64,000 bases of DNA, from assembly GCA_050180485.1 (NCBI GenBank), contig JBFXED010000010.1, forward strand, positions 38,541 through 102,540, read 5' to 3'. The stretch is from CADEGL01 sp050180485. Lineage in GTDB: Bacteria; Pseudomonadota; Alphaproteobacteria; CADEGL01. The notes below the pieces were generated by a model. The model was not told where the DNA came from, ran no database searches, and worked only from the letters and a program-made list of their open reading frames with translations. A program made the position numbers and the translations under genes. Positions 15,805 through 25,276 of the stretch are shown piece by piece (positions within the stretch are counted from its first letter, which is position 1; every line of letters begins with the position of its first letter).

Positions 15805-17247
15805 TTAGGAACGTGGCGGCGAGTGCAACAGGCCCGGCCACTCGTCACCCAGAAGCTCTAGCTCAGCATAATTGTCGAGGTCGCGGCTGTGGAGCGCGCG
15901 ATCCTGGAGATAGAAGATGCGCGCAATCGCGCGCGCCATCCGTTCCGCACCCACTTCGACGCCGGGAATGTCGCCCGCCACCGGCCCGTGACTCATGGTT
16001 GCCGCGTAATTGAAGCAGTGGATGTCGGCCAGGAACGGGGCCCTGCCTGGATGTCTCTCGGTGAACTCGAAGGCGGGGCCGAGATAGGGGAAGCTGCTCA
16101 ACTCCGCCAAGGGTTCGTTGGCTGGAGGGGCGAAGCGGTCGCGCCACAGCGCGATCTCGTCCGAGAACTCCGCCAGCTCCGGCCGCAGGCGCGGATCGAC
16201 CGCGAAGCCCGTGCCCAGGATCACGAAGTCGAACTGGTGCGCGCCCTTGGGCGTGGTCAGTTCCACCTCATTGCCCACCATGCGCGACGCCGTCACCGGG
16301 CTGCCGAGATGCAGCTTGTAATTCGGCCGCGTGGTGACCTTAAGCACGGATTCGCGCGGCGCCGCTACGCGGTCGCTCATCACTTGGTAAAGGCTGTGCC
16401 AGCGCCACGCGTCGTCGGACTGGGCGAAGCCGTTCATGAAGCCGCCATAGACGATTTGCTTGAAGCGGTTGTAGCGCGGCAGGTCGTCGCGCCGCACGAA
16501 CATGTCGATCGAAGCGGCGCCCGCATCCATCGCCGTGACCGCGTTGTCGAATGCCGAAGCGCCCGCGCCGATCACGGCCACGCGCTTGCCCTTCAACGCG
16601 GCGAAGCCGATGTCGTCCGCCGTGTGCGCCAGGTGCGTGCGGGGCAGGCCGGCGAAAGCGGGCAGGATCGCGGGGCCGCCCAGCCCTTCGCGTCCGGTGG
16701 CGAAGATCACTTTGCGCGCGTAAGCCGTGTCCTTTTGTCCGCCGCGCATGAGATCCAAACGGATCAGACCGTCGTCGGGCGCCAAACGGTCGACAGAGAC
16801 TCCGTTTTCCACGGGCAGCTTCAAGACCTTCCGGTACCAGCGCAGATACTCCATCCACATCGGCCGCGGAATTTTGCCTAGAGTCTCCCAGCCTTCATCG
16901 CCATGCTGAGCTTCGTACCAGGCGCGGAACGTCAGGCTGGGCAGGCCCATCACCGGGCCGGTTAGATGCTTGGGCGAACGCAAGGTCGCCATGCGCGCAT
17001 AGGTGACCCAAGGGCCTTCCTGGCCTTCTTGGTTTCGGTCGAACAGCACGATGTTGCCGATACCCTCGCGCATCAGCGCAAAGGAGGCCGCCATGCCGCA
17101 AGTGCCGGCGCCGACGAAGGCCACGTCATACACGTGGCGCGCCTTCGGGTGGACGCGGGGCTTCACCCAATTGGCGGGCGGATAATTGAGGCAAACGAGA
17201 TCGTGAGCGAGACGCCGTTCCAGCGCCGCGAGGCCTTCGGGTTTCAT
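15805..17247 (-). CDS. Flavin-containing monooxygenase-like FAD/NAD(P)-binding protein
   Basis: A 480-residue two-dinucleotide-fold flavoprotein. The FAD site is VAFVGAGTCGMAA (about residues 42-54), and the NADPH site is VAVIGAGASAFDNA (about residue 220). The later FVILGTGFAVD strand fits the ATG-type motif of FMO and Baeyer-Villiger enzymes. No perfect FxGxxxHxxxF(P) signature is present, so N-hydroxylase or FMO function is not certain. It is the upstream partner of the SDR at 15008-15781. Confidence 0.85.
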   Translation of the reverse strand: MKPEGLAALERRLAHDLVCLNYPPANWVKPRVHPKARHVYDVAFVGAGTCGMAASFALMREGIGNIVLFDRNQEGQEGPWVTYARMATLRSPKHLTGPVMGLPSLTFRAWYEAQHGDEGWETLGKIPRPMWMEYLRWYRKVLKLPVENGVSVDRLAPDDGLIRLDLMRGGQKDTAYARKVIFATGREGLGGPAILPAFAGLPRTHLAHTADDIGFAALKGKRVAVIGAGASAFDNAVTAMDAGAASIDMFVRRDDLPRYNRFKQIVYGGFMNGFAQSDDAWRWHSLYQVMSDRVAAPRESVLKVTTRPNYKLHLGSPVTASRMVGNEVELTTPKGAHQFDFVILGTGFAVDPRLRPELAEFSDEIALWRDRFAPPANEPLAELSSFPYLGPAFEFTERHPGRAPFLADIHCFNYAATMSHGPVAGDIPGVEVGAERMARAIARIFYLQDRALHSRDLDNYAELELLGDEWPGLLHSPPRS

Positions 17248-17295
17248 GCTGTCCGTGAAATCGCTTCGGTGAAATTCTTGTTGATGAGGGAGCGT

Positions 17296-17907
17296 TCAGA
17301 GATCGATTCCGCGCCGGGCGGAGGCGCGTTGCCATTTGGTCGCGTCATTGTCGTCGAAGATGATGGCCTCGTCGGCGGGTACGCTGAACCAGTCCGCATG
17401 CGTCATTTCGCCCTCGAGCTGCCCGGCCGACCAACCGGCATAGCCGAAGGCCAACAACAGCAGGCGCGGCCCTTTGCCCCTTGCCACGTCGGCTATCACT
17501 TCGGGCCGCCCCGACATGGCGATGCGGTCGGTGATTTGGATGGTGCCTTCGGTCTTATAGTCGATCGAATGGAGCAGGAAACCCAATTCCTGCCCGACCG
17601 GTCCGCCGGTGTGGACGATGATTTCGCCCTTCACGCCTTGCGAATCCTGCCCGGTGGAACTCAAAACGTCCTCCAGGCTCATGATCCCGACGGGCCGGTT
17701 GATGACGATGCCCATGGCGCCCGTGCGATCGTGCCGCACCATAAAAATAACCGTTTCCGCGAAGCGCGGGTCGGGCATGCCTGGCGCCGCCACCAGCAAT
17801 TGCCCGGCCAGAGAATTCCCGTCCTCCGCCGCGGCCGTCCATGACAGCGCGAACGTGGCCGCGAGCACCAGGATCGCGGCGATGCGGGGGAGGAGCGAGT
17901 GTGGCAC
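17296..17907 (-). CDS. YqgE/AlgH family protein with a signal peptide
   Basis: A 203-residue protein. Residues 30 onward match YqgE/AlgH: LAGQLLVAAPGMPDPRFAET, GAMGIVINRPVG, HTGGPVGQELGFLLHS and LLLAFGYAGWSAGQLEGE. Unlike the usual cytoplasmic form, the N-terminus is a Sec-type signal, PRIAAILVLAATFALSWTAAAEDG, with likely cleavage after AAA. The molecular function of the family is unknown. It lies between an SDR and the flavin monooxygenase on the same strand. Confidence 0.85.
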   Translation of the reverse strand: MPHSLLPRIAAILVLAATFALSWTAAAEDGNSLAGQLLVAAPGMPDPRFAETVIFMVRHDRTGAMGIVINRPVGIMSLEDVLSSTGQDSQGVKGEIIVHTGGPVGQELGFLLHSIDYKTEGTIQITDRIAMSGRPEVIADVARGKGPRLLLLAFGYAGWSAGQLEGEMTHADWFSVPADEAIIFDDNDATKWQRASARRGIDL

Positions 17908-17978
17908 GGCGCCGATTTCCTTCGATCCGATCCGTCGGCGTCACCTTATCGGCCGCTTTCTCGCCCGGCAAACGCGCA

Positions 17979-18719
17979 TCAGGGCATGGCCGTGACGCCG
18001 CCATCCACGATCAGCTCGATGCCCGTGATGTAGGCCGCCCGGTCGGAGAGGAGGAACAGGCAGGCATTGGCTTGGTCCTCGACCGTGCCCAGGCGGCCGA
18101 GCGGAATGCGGCCGGCCACGCGGGCCTGAGCTTCCGGCTTGCCCTCCCAGCGCGCCTGCATGGGCGACAGGGTCGGGCCGGGCAACAGCGCGTTCGAGCG
18201 GATGCCGTCACGGGCATACTGGATGGCCATGGATTTCGAGAGCGCGATCAGCCCGGCCTTCGACGCCTGGTAAGCGTCCTGGGGCATGGGGTCACCGCGC
18301 AGACATTGGATGGAGGAGACGTGCACCATGGCCCCGCCGCCAGCAGCCTTCATCAGCGGTACGGCGTGGCGGACGGTCAGCACCGCGGCGGTCAGATTGA
18401 TCGCCATGATCCGGTTCCAGTCCGCGACGGTCATCTCGACGGCCGACTTGTCACGGTCGAACCACAGGACCGCGGCGGCGTTGACCAGGTAGTCGAGGTG
18501 GCCCGCCGCGGCATGGGCGCGCGCGAAGGCGTCGGCCACGAAGGCCTCGTCGCTGACGTCACCCTGCAGGTATAGGGCCTTGCCGCCCAGAGTCTTGGTC
18601 GACGGCTTCAGGTCGACCAGCGCGACATGCGCGCCCTCCGCCAGCAGCGCCTCGGCGATGGCCAAGCCCATGCCGCCCCCCGCGCCGGTTACCAAGGCGC
18701 TCTTTCCCGCGAAACCCAT
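17979..18719 (-). CDS. SDR family oxidoreductase
   Basis: A 246-residue classical SDR. Cofactor motif is TGAGGGMG (about residue 12). D in VALVDLK at the end of beta-2 suggests NAD preference. VNAAAVL stands in place of NNAG, then come VHVSSIQ and the catalytic YQASK (about 148-152). The C-terminal TGIELIVDGG is FabG-like. It starts at 18719 and is followed on the same strand by the YqgE-like gene, 71 bases away. The substrate is unknown. Confidence 0.92.
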   Translation of the reverse strand: MGFAGKSALVTGAGGGMGLAIAEALLAEGAHVALVDLKPSTKTLGGKALYLQGDVSDEAFVADAFARAHAAAGHLDYLVNAAAVLWFDRDKSAVEMTVADWNRIMAINLTAAVLTVRHAVPLMKAAGGGAMVHVSSIQCLRGDPMPQDAYQASKAGLIALSKSMAIQYARDGIRSNALLPGPTLSPMQARWEGKPEAQARVAGRIPLGRLGTVEDQANACLFLLSDRAAYITGIELIVDGGVTAMP

Positions 18720-18760
18720 GGTTGCCCTCCGTCTTTCGCCCGCCCGTTATAGCGAAGGCG

Positions 18761-18793
18761 CAAACGAAAGACCCGCCGGCTTTCACCGGCGGG
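18761..18793 (-). terminator. Intrinsic terminator after the binding-protein gene
   Basis: On the minus strand, CCCGCCGG and CCGGCGGG form a perfect eight-pair stem (18772-18779 with 18786-18793) with a six-base loop. It is followed by TCTTTCGTTT. It lies 27 bases after the stop of the binding-protein gene ending at 18820. Confidence 0.82.
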
Positions 18794-18819
18794 CCCGTAG
18801 AGTTGGAACCGGAGCGGCT

Positions 18820-20076
18820 TTACGACTTCTTCGGATAGATCTTCACCGGATTGACGCCCAGCTTGAACGGTTCGTTGGCGTTCACGAACTTGAACACCGT
18901 GAAGTTATAGACACCGCAGTCGCCATTGGCGTCGCAGTTCTTCGGGCCCGTCAGGCCTTGCAGGCCCTTGGTCGCGAAGATGGCGTCGCGCAACGCCTTC
19001 TTGCCGATGTAGCTGTTGCCGTCTTTGTCCGTCTTGATGACTTTCTTGATCGCCTCCACGGCCAACAGCGCGGCGTCATAACCGAAATGGTGGAAGCCGC
19101 CGACCGGGTCCTCGCCGTACTTGGCCTTGTACTTCTTCAGGAAGTCCGGGTAGCCCTTGCCCAGCACGTCGGGCGAGGTGTCGCCGATCGTCAGGTTGAC
19201 CTTGGTGGAAGCGTCACCCGCGAGTTTCAGGAAGTCGGGCACCAAGGCTCCCTCGGCTGAGACCAGCGTCGCCTTCTCAAGGCCCGTCACCGAGCCGGCC
19301 TGGCGCGTCACATGCGCCGCGGCGGCCACGAAGATCGGGTAGAAGATGACGTCCGGCTTTTCCGTCGCCACCTTGGTCAACATCGGCTTCATGTCGGTGT
19401 CGTTGGGCGAGATCGCTTCCGCCGCCGACACCTGGCCGCCCAACTGTTTGAAGCGGTCGAGGAAGACCTGGACGTAGCCCTGGGCATAGGGGCTGCCGTC
19501 ATGGATGCCGACCGCCTTCTTGGCGCCCAGCACTTTGTAAGCCCAGTCGGCGGCGGTCGAGCCCGCCCAGTTGTCGTTCCACACCACGCGGACGAAACCT
19601 TTGTAGCTGGCGTCGCGCTTGGCATCGGTCAGGTTCGGCGCGGTCGGCGAAATGCCGACCATCGAGATGCCGGCCTTCCACAGGATGGGCGCCGCCGGCT
19701 TGGCTTCGCTGGAGCAGGTCGGGCCCACGACGACGACGATCTTCTGGTTGGCCGCGAGCTTGGTGGCCGCGGTCTGACCACCTTCCGCGTTGCACTGGCT
19801 GTCCTCGGGCACCAGCTTGAGCGGATGGCTGCCGATCTTGCCGCCCGCGTCCTGGATCAGAATTTCCGCGCCGCGCTGCTCATCGATGCCGAGCGAGGCG
19901 TCGGCGCCGGAAATGACGCCCATGAAGCCAAGCTGCAGCGGCTCGTTCTTGGCCAGCTTGATGACGCCGAGTTCGTCGGTGACCGGCCCCTTGGTCTCGG
20001 CTGCCAGCGCCGTTGCGGCGGATGCGGCCAACACGGCGAACGCCGCGGCCGTCGACCGCAAGGTCATCCGTTTCAT
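18820..20076 (-). CDS. ABC transporter substrate-binding protein, branched-chain amino acid type
   Basis: A 418-residue periplasmic binding protein of the LivK/type I fold. The Sec signal MKRMTLRSTAAAFAVLAASA ends at ALAAE. It has LQLGFMGVISGADASLGIDEQRGAEI and VVVVGPTCSSEAKPAAPI typical of Leu/Ile/Val and amide binders. Near the C-terminus are two Cys in KNCDANGDCGVY, which may form a disulphide. GAGGAGG precedes ATG 20076. There are no permease or ATPase genes beside it, so it is an orphan receptor here. The gap to the divergent DMT gene is 182 bases. Confidence 0.9.
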   Translation of the reverse strand: MKRMTLRSTAAAFAVLAASAATALAAETKGPVTDELGVIKLAKNEPLQLGFMGVISGADASLGIDEQRGAEILIQDAGGKIGSHPLKLVPEDSQCNAEGGQTAATKLAANQKIVVVVGPTCSSEAKPAAPILWKAGISMVGISPTAPNLTDAKRDASYKGFVRVVWNDNWAGSTAADWAYKVLGAKKAVGIHDGSPYAQGYVQVFLDRFKQLGGQVSAAEAISPNDTDMKPMLTKVATEKPDVIFYPIFVAAAAHVTRQAGSVTGLEKATLVSAEGALVPDFLKLAGDASTKVNLTIGDTSPDVLGKGYPDFLKKYKAKYGEDPVGGFHHFGYDAALLAVEAIKKVIKTDKDGNSYIGKKALRDAIFATKGLQGLTGPKNCDANGDCGVYNFTVFKFVNANEPFKLGVNPVKIYPKKS

Positions 20077-20258
20077 GACTTCCTCCTCATACTCGTTGAC
20101 GTCGCCGCCGGTGGTCTCGATGGGTGTGCCGTTCGGCGATCGTCCACGAACCGTAAGCCCATGGATCGCGGGGGCGCAATGTTCTCGCAATTGCGAAACA
20201 CCTGTCGCGGCTGCGACGCGCCTGCTAGAACCGCCGTCTCCGCCGCAGATTCCATGAC

Positions 20259-21188
20259 ATGAGCGAAACCGCCAAGACTTCGACGCTGCCCGGCATCGCG
20301 CTGTTCGTCGCGGCGGTCTGCCTGTTCCCGTTCATGGATGCCACGGCCAAGTACCTGAGCGCCGAGTACCACGTCACCCAGATCGTTTGGGCGCGCTACA
20401 CTTTCCACCTGATCGTGGTCGCGGCCCTGCTGCGCGGCAGCCTGATCAAATACATGCGCAGCCGGAATCTGCGGCTTCAGGGTTTGCGCACGGTCCTGAT
20501 GATCGGCGCGACGTTCCTGTTCTTCACCGCGCTCCGCTTCATCCCGCTGGCCAACGCGATCGCGATCAATTTCCTGGCGCCCCTGCTGGTGGTCACGTTT
20601 TCCGCGCCGCTTCTGAAGGAGAAGGTCGAGCCCATTCGCTGGCTCGCGGTCGCAGTCGGTTTCGGCGCGGTGCTGCTGATCATCCGGCCGGGCGTGGAAG
20701 GGTTCCAATGGGCCTCGCTCTTGGTCGTCTGCTCGGCTTCCTGCTACGCGCTCTACCAGCTCGTGACGCGACGGCTTTCGACCGTCGATCACCCGTTCAC
20801 GACCCTGTTCTATTCCGGTATCGGCGGTTTCCTGGTGTTCAGCGTCTGGGCGCCGTTCGAATGGCGCGACCCGACACTGGCCGCGTGGCTGCTGATGGTG
20901 ATGATGGGCCTCATCGGTGGCCTATCGCATTATTTCCTGATCCGCGCCTTCGCCTATGCGCCCGCGTCGGTCCTGGCGCCGTTCAACTACGGCACGATCG
21001 TGGTCGGCACGGCCATCGGTTATGTCTGGTTCGGAAACTTTCCGGATCAGTGGGCCATCGCCGGCACGATCATCCTGATCGTCTCGGGATTGTCCTTGGC
21101 CTGGCGCGAGGCACGCGCCGGCATGACAGCCCGCCGCGCCGCCACTAAGCTTGCATCGCAAACCGGAGAGGGAAGGGATCCACGATGA
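20259..21188 (+). CDS. DMT (EamA) family transporter
   Basis: A 309-residue inner-membrane protein with ten predicted helices in two EamA repeats. The first repeat begins ALFVAAVCLFPFMDATAKYL and includes FFTALRFIPLANAIAINFLAPL; the second begins FQWASLLVVCSASCYALYQL. Such proteins usually export amino acids or metabolites. The stop overlaps the next gene's start by four bases (ATGA), so it is translationally coupled to the RraA-like gene. Confidence 0.9.
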   Translation: MSETAKTSTLPGIALFVAAVCLFPFMDATAKYLSAEYHVTQIVWARYTFHLIVVAALLRGSLIKYMRSRNLRLQGLRTVLMIGATFLFFTALRFIPLANAIAINFLAPLLVVTFSAPLLKEKVEPIRWLAVAVGFGAVLLIIRPGVEGFQWASLLVVCSASCYALYQLVTRRLSTVDHPFTTLFYSGIGGFLVFSVWAPFEWRDPTLAAWLLMVMMGLIGGLSHYFLIRAFAYAPASVLAPFNYGTIVVGTAIGYVWFGNFPDQWAIAGTIILIVSGLSLAWREARAGMTARRAATKLASQTGEGRDPR

Positions 21189-21895
21189 CGACCAAACCGC
21201 TGAACGAAGGAGAACTGGCCGCGCTGCGCAAGTTCGACACGCCCACGATCTGCAACATCCTCGAATTGGTGGCGCCCGCCCGTCGCGGTATCGGCTATAC
21301 CACGCGCTATCTTCACTGCGTGTTCCCCAGCCTGCCGCCGATCGTGGGTTATGCGCGCACCGCGACCGTGCGCGCGAAAGAACCCAGCGTTGTAAAGGGC
21401 GAGGCTTATCGCAATCTGCGCTTCTCCTATTTCGACTATGTCGGTAATGGCCCGGGCCCGCGCGTCAGCGTGATCCAGGATCTGGACGACGGCCAGCCCG
21501 GCTACGGCTCGTTCTGGGGCGAGGTGAACTCGAACGTCCACAAGGCGCTGGGGTGCCTGGGCGTCGTCACCAACGGCAGCGTGCGCGACCTCGACATGAT
21601 CGCCGAGAATTTTCAGCTCATCGCGGGCGTGATCGCGCCGTCGCACGCCTTCATCCATTTGGTGAACTTCGATTGCGAGGTGAACGTGCACGGCATGGTC
21701 GTGAACTCGGGCGATCTGATCCACGCCGACCGCCACGGCGCGGTCGTCATTCCGCACGAAGTGGCGCGCGACATTCCGAAGGCGTCGGAAAAGCTGATCA
21801 AGCGCGAGGCCGTCATCATCGAGGCCGCGAAGAAGAAGGGCGTGACGGTCGAAGAGCTGAAGCGCGCCTATATCGAGGCCGACAAGATCGCTTAA
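21185..21895 (+). CDS. RraA-like protein (4-hydroxy-4-methyl-2-oxoglutarate aldolase family)
   Basis: A 236-residue protein of the RraA/HMG-aldolase fold. It starts with FDTPTICNILE, has WGEVNSNVHKALGCLGVVTNGSVRD (the G-x-x-x-x-GxVxxGxxRD metal and substrate region), and ends with VVNSGDLIHADRHGAVVIP. The GSVRD Arg-Asp pair matches the aldolase active site (substrate Arg, metal-side Asp). It was formerly annotated as a demethylmenaquinone methyltransferase. It may be a class II aldolase or decarboxylase, and its coupling to an exporter suggests a catabolic operon. Confidence 0.85.
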   Translation: MTTKPLNEGELAALRKFDTPTICNILELVAPARRGIGYTTRYLHCVFPSLPPIVGYARTATVRAKEPSVVKGEAYRNLRFSYFDYVGNGPGPRVSVIQDLDDGQPGYGSFWGEVNSNVHKALGCLGVVTNGSVRDLDMIAENFQLIAGVIAPSHAFIHLVNFDCEVNVHGMVVNSGDLIHADRHGAVVIPHEVARDIPKASEKLIKREAVIIEAAKKKGVTVEELKRAYIEADKIA

Positions 21896-21899
21896 GCGG

Positions 21900-22616
21900 C
21901 TAGCCGGTCATCAGAACGCCGCCGTTCACCTGCAAGATCGCGCCGGTCGTATGGCCGGCGCGGTCGTCCGCCAGATAACGGATGGCATGGACCACCTCGT
22001 CCATGGTGGCCAGGCGCTTGCCCGGAATGCCGGCGCGGATCTTGGCCAGCGTGCCGGGCGAGAACTTGGCCGTCATGCGCCCGTCGATCGGACCCGGCGC
22101 CACCGCGTTGCAATAAACGTCGTGCTTGGCGCCTTCCAGCGCGTAGGCCTTGGTCAGGGCGTGGACGCCGGCCTTGGACGCGCCATAGGCCGGATGGACG
22201 CTCAGCCCGCCCAACTGACCCGATAGCGAACCGACATTGACGATGCGACCGCCTGTACCGGCCATGACGGATAGGGCCGCGGCGCAGCCATGGAACGTGC
22301 CGGTCAAGTTGATCGCGATGACCTTATGCCAGACGTCCGGATCAGCGTCGATCACCCGCGCGGCCTCGAACAGACCGGCCACGTTGACCCAGATTTTCAG
22401 GGCCGATTCGGCCGCCGCCCGCTGCGCCAGCGCGAAAACCTGCTCGCGGTCGGTCACATCCAGCTTGGAGGCCACCAGGCCCGGCCGCGCGCGGATCGGC
22501 GCGACATCGCCGCCATAGACCCGGTAGCCGTCGCCGAGGAAACTGTCCACGACGGCTGTGCCCAGATCGCCGGCGGCTCCCGTCACCACCACGCTGTTCG
22601 GCTTGTCCCCTGCCAT
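21900..22616 (-). CDS. SDR family oxidoreductase
   Basis: A 238-residue SDR. Cofactor motif is TGAAGDLG (about residue 12), followed by VNVAGLF, VNVGSLSGQ and catalytic YGASK (about 147-151). The end is GHTTGAILQVNGG. ATG 22616 with GGGAG upstream is preferred to 22643. It is convergent with the RraA-like gene (four-base gap) and divergent from the cupin gene. Confidence 0.9.
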   Translation of the reverse strand: MAGDKPNSVVVTGAAGDLGTAVVDSFLGDGYRVYGGDVAPIRARPGLVASKLDVTDREQVFALAQRAAAESALKIWVNVAGLFEAARVIDADPDVWHKVIAINLTGTFHGCAAALSVMAGTGGRIVNVGSLSGQLGGLSVHPAYGASKAGVHALTKAYALEGAKHDVYCNAVAPGPIDGRMTAKFSPGTLAKIRAGIPGKRLATMDEVVHAIRYLADDRAGHTTGAILQVNGGVLMTG

Positions 22617-22735
22617 GGCTCGCTCCCTTGTTTCGTTTCGCAACAGCTAGCCGGGCGGGCGGGCGCGCGCAACCGTCCGCCGTTGTGCGGTTTCGATGCG
22701 TCGGGTACCGTGATTTTGCCTTGGGAGGGTTCGAG

Positions 22736-23032
22736 ATGGCGAAGGATAAGGGGACGTTGGCGGTTGCCGATCTGCAGGTCGACAACGAACGCGTGCGCGT
22801 CACGCGTTGGGATTTCGTGCCGGGCGCCGCCACGGGCTATCACAAGCACGAATACGACTATGTCATCGTGCCGGTCACGACCGGTCCATTGGGCATCACG
22901 GGGCCGCAGGGAGAGACGCGGGCCGAGTTGGTCGCGGGTAAGTCCTATTTCCGGCAGTGCGGCGTCGAACACGACGTGAAGAACATCAACGATTTTCCCT
23001 TCGCCTTCGTCGAAATCGAGATGAAGGGTTGA
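22736..23032 (+). CDS. Small cupin-domain protein
   Basis: A 98-residue single-cupin protein. Motif 1 is GAATGYHKHEYDYVIVPVTTG (His, His and acidic residues as potential metal ligands). Motif 2 is YFRQCGVEHDVKNINDFPFAFVEIE. GGGAGGG precedes ATG 22736. It may be a sensor or isomerase-type cupin; no substrate is known. It lies 21 bases before the cyclase gene on the same strand and may be co-transcribed with it. Confidence 0.85.
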   Translation: MAKDKGTLAVADLQVDNERVRVTRWDFVPGAATGYHKHEYDYVIVPVTTGPLGITGPQGETRAELVAGKSYFRQCGVEHDVKNINDFPFAFVEIEMKG

Positions 23033-23053
23033 GGGGGTCGCGGGTTCTCGCCC

Positions 23054-25276
23054 GTGCGTTTCCTACACCGCAATCTCCATTTCATCCTGCCGCTGGCGGT
23101 TTTGGCCGCCGCCGTGTTCTTGCGCGCGGACGAGCCATGGCTGGTCGAGCAGGCACGGCTGTCGGTCTTCGACACCTATCAACGGCTGAAGCCGCGCGTC
23201 TACGATCCTGCCGCACCGGTGCGCATCGTCGATATCGACGACGAGTCCCTGGCGCGTCTCGGTCAATGGCCGTGGCCGCGCACGCTTCTGGCCGGGCTGG
23301 TGGATCGGTTGGGTGCGGCGGGCGCTGCCACGATCGCGTTCGATGCCGTCTTCGCCGAGGCCGACCGCACATCGCCCCGGCGCCTGCTGGAGCTATGGCC
23401 CGATGCGGGCGCAGCCGACGCGGTGCGCGCGCGCATCGCGAAATTGCCTGACAACGACCAGCTTTTCGCTGACGCGCTGGGGCGCGTGAATTCGGTGACC
23501 GGGTTCGTGCTGACGGATTCGGTGCGCGGCCGCGCGCCGGAGCTGAAGGCCGGTTTTGCCTTCGCGGGCGACGATCCCGAGCCGTTCGTGCCGGCTTATA
23601 CGGGCGCGGTCGTCAATTTGCCCGTGATCGAAACGGCCGCCGCCGGGAACGGCAGCATCACCGGCCTGCCCGACCGCGACGGGGTCATCCGCCGCACGCC
23701 GTTGGTGCTCAGGCTGGGTGAGAAAATCTATCCGTCGCTGGGGGCCGAGGCGCTGCGCGTCGCCCAAGGCGCCGGCACCTATATCATCAAGTCGTCGGGA
23801 GCCTCGGGCGTCTACAGCTTTGGCGAGCGCACCGGCATCAGCCAGATCAAGGTCGGCCAGTTTCCGATCCCGACCGACGCCTACGGCCGCGTCTGGATCC
23901 ACTACGCGGGCACGCAAGCCGCGCGCTTCGTGCCGGCCTGGCGCGTGATGCGGCCCGACTTCGACGCCAGTCAGATCGATGGGCGCATCGTCTTCATCGG
24001 CACGTCCGCTGCGGGCCTCAAGGATCTGCGCACGACGCCCTTGAACCCCACGGCGGCCGGGGTTGAGATCTATGCCGAGCTTCTGGAACAAGTCTTCGCC
24101 GGGGATTTTCTCGAGCGGCCGGACTTCGCGCTCGGGCTTGAACTGAGCTATCTCGTGACGCTCGGGCTCCTCATCATCGTGCTGGTACCGCGCGTGGGCG
24201 CGCGCTGGTGCGCGTATGTGGGCGCGGCCGCGATCGCGGGCGCCGTCTTCGGCTCCTGGCATGCCTATACGCGGTGGCATTGGCTATTGGACCCGGTCTT
24301 CCCCTCGGTGGCCGTCCTGGCGGTCTACATCGTGCAAACCGGCATCATCTTCCTGCGCACCGAGACCGAGCGGCGCTGGGTCCGCAACGCCTTCGGCCGC
24401 TACATCTCTCCAGCCGTGGTCAGCCGTCTGGCCGAGCATCCGGAGCGCCTGGCGCTGGGCGGCGAGATGCGCGAGATGACCGTGATGTTCAGCGACATTC
24501 GCGACTTCACCGCGCGCTCCGAACGGCTCGACGCGCAAGGCCTCACGCGCTTCATCAACCGTTATCTCACGCCCATGACCGAATGCGTGCTGATGAACCA
24601 GGGCACGGTCGACAAGTATATCGGCGACTGCGTGATGGCATTCTGGAACGCGCCGTTGGACGATGCCGATCACCGGCGACATGCCTGCCGCACGGCACTG
24701 GCCATGCGTGAACGCTTGGCTGGCCTGAATGAAGCATGGGCGGAAGAGGCACGGGCGGCTGGCGAAACTTTCGAGCCCATGCGCATCGGCATCGGCCTCA
24801 ACACGGGTCTCTGTTGCGTCGGCAACATGGGTTCAGACCAGCGCTTCGACTATTCAGTGCTGGGCGACGACGTGAACCTGGCCTCGCGGCTGGAGGGGCA
24901 GTCCAAGGTCTATGGCGTCGATATCATCGCCAGCGAAGCCGCGCTGGCCGGCGTGGATGGATTCGCGTTGCTCGAAATCGACCTGATCCGGGTCAAGGGC
25001 AAGACACGCCCGGTGCGCATCTTCCATCTGGCGGGCGATGAAGCTCTCGTGAAATCCGAAGCGTTCAAACGCCTGTCCGCCGCCCACGGCGACATGCTCC
25101 GCACCTACCGCACGCGAGACTGGGATGGCGCTGAGGCTGCGCTCGCGCGCTGCCGCGATCTGGCCCCCCTGTCGCTGGCGCCGCTCTACGCGCTCTATGC
25201 CCGGCGCATCGCCGCGTTCCGCGCCCAGCCGCCAGCTCCCGAGTGGGACGGCGTCCACGACGCGATCAAGAAATAG
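23054..25276 (+). CDS. CHASE2-domain adenylate cyclase (class III)
   Basis: A 740-residue membrane sensor cyclase starting at GTG. Order: one N-terminal helix (about 8-24), a periplasmic CHASE2 sensor domain (about 30-350, with VRIVDIDDESLARLGQWPWPR), three helices (about 365-445), then a class III cyclase domain (about 470-640). FSDIRDFT carries the two metal Asp residues. K in DKYIGD and D in YSVLGDDVNLASR match the adenine-selecting pair, with N and R for the transition state. So cAMP is the expected product. A roughly 80-residue C-terminal tail follows. The CHASE2 ligand is unknown. The Slam-like and FecR genes follow on the same strand. Confidence 0.92.
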   Translation: MRFLHRNLHFILPLAVLAAAVFLRADEPWLVEQARLSVFDTYQRLKPRVYDPAAPVRIVDIDDESLARLGQWPWPRTLLAGLVDRLGAAGAATIAFDAVFAEADRTSPRRLLELWPDAGAADAVRARIAKLPDNDQLFADALGRVNSVTGFVLTDSVRGRAPELKAGFAFAGDDPEPFVPAYTGAVVNLPVIETAAAGNGSITGLPDRDGVIRRTPLVLRLGEKIYPSLGAEALRVAQGAGTYIIKSSGASGVYSFGERTGISQIKVGQFPIPTDAYGRVWIHYAGTQAARFVPAWRVMRPDFDASQIDGRIVFIGTSAAGLKDLRTTPLNPTAAGVEIYAELLEQVFAGDFLERPDFALGLELSYLVTLGLLIIVLVPRVGARWCAYVGAAAIAGAVFGSWHAYTRWHWLLDPVFPSVAVLAVYIVQTGIIFLRTETERRWVRNAFGRYISPAVVSRLAEHPERLALGGEMREMTVMFSDIRDFTARSERLDAQGLTRFINRYLTPMTECVLMNQGTVDKYIGDCVMAFWNAPLDDADHRRHACRTALAMRERLAGLNEAWAEEARAAGETFEPMRIGIGLNTGLCCVGNMGSDQRFDYSVLGDDVNLASRLEGQSKVYGVDIIASEAALAGVDGFALLEIDLIRVKGKTRPVRIFHLAGDEALVKSEAFKRLSAAHGDMLRTYRTRDWDGAEAALARCRDLAPLSLAPLYALYARRIAAFRAQPPAPEWDGVHDAIKK

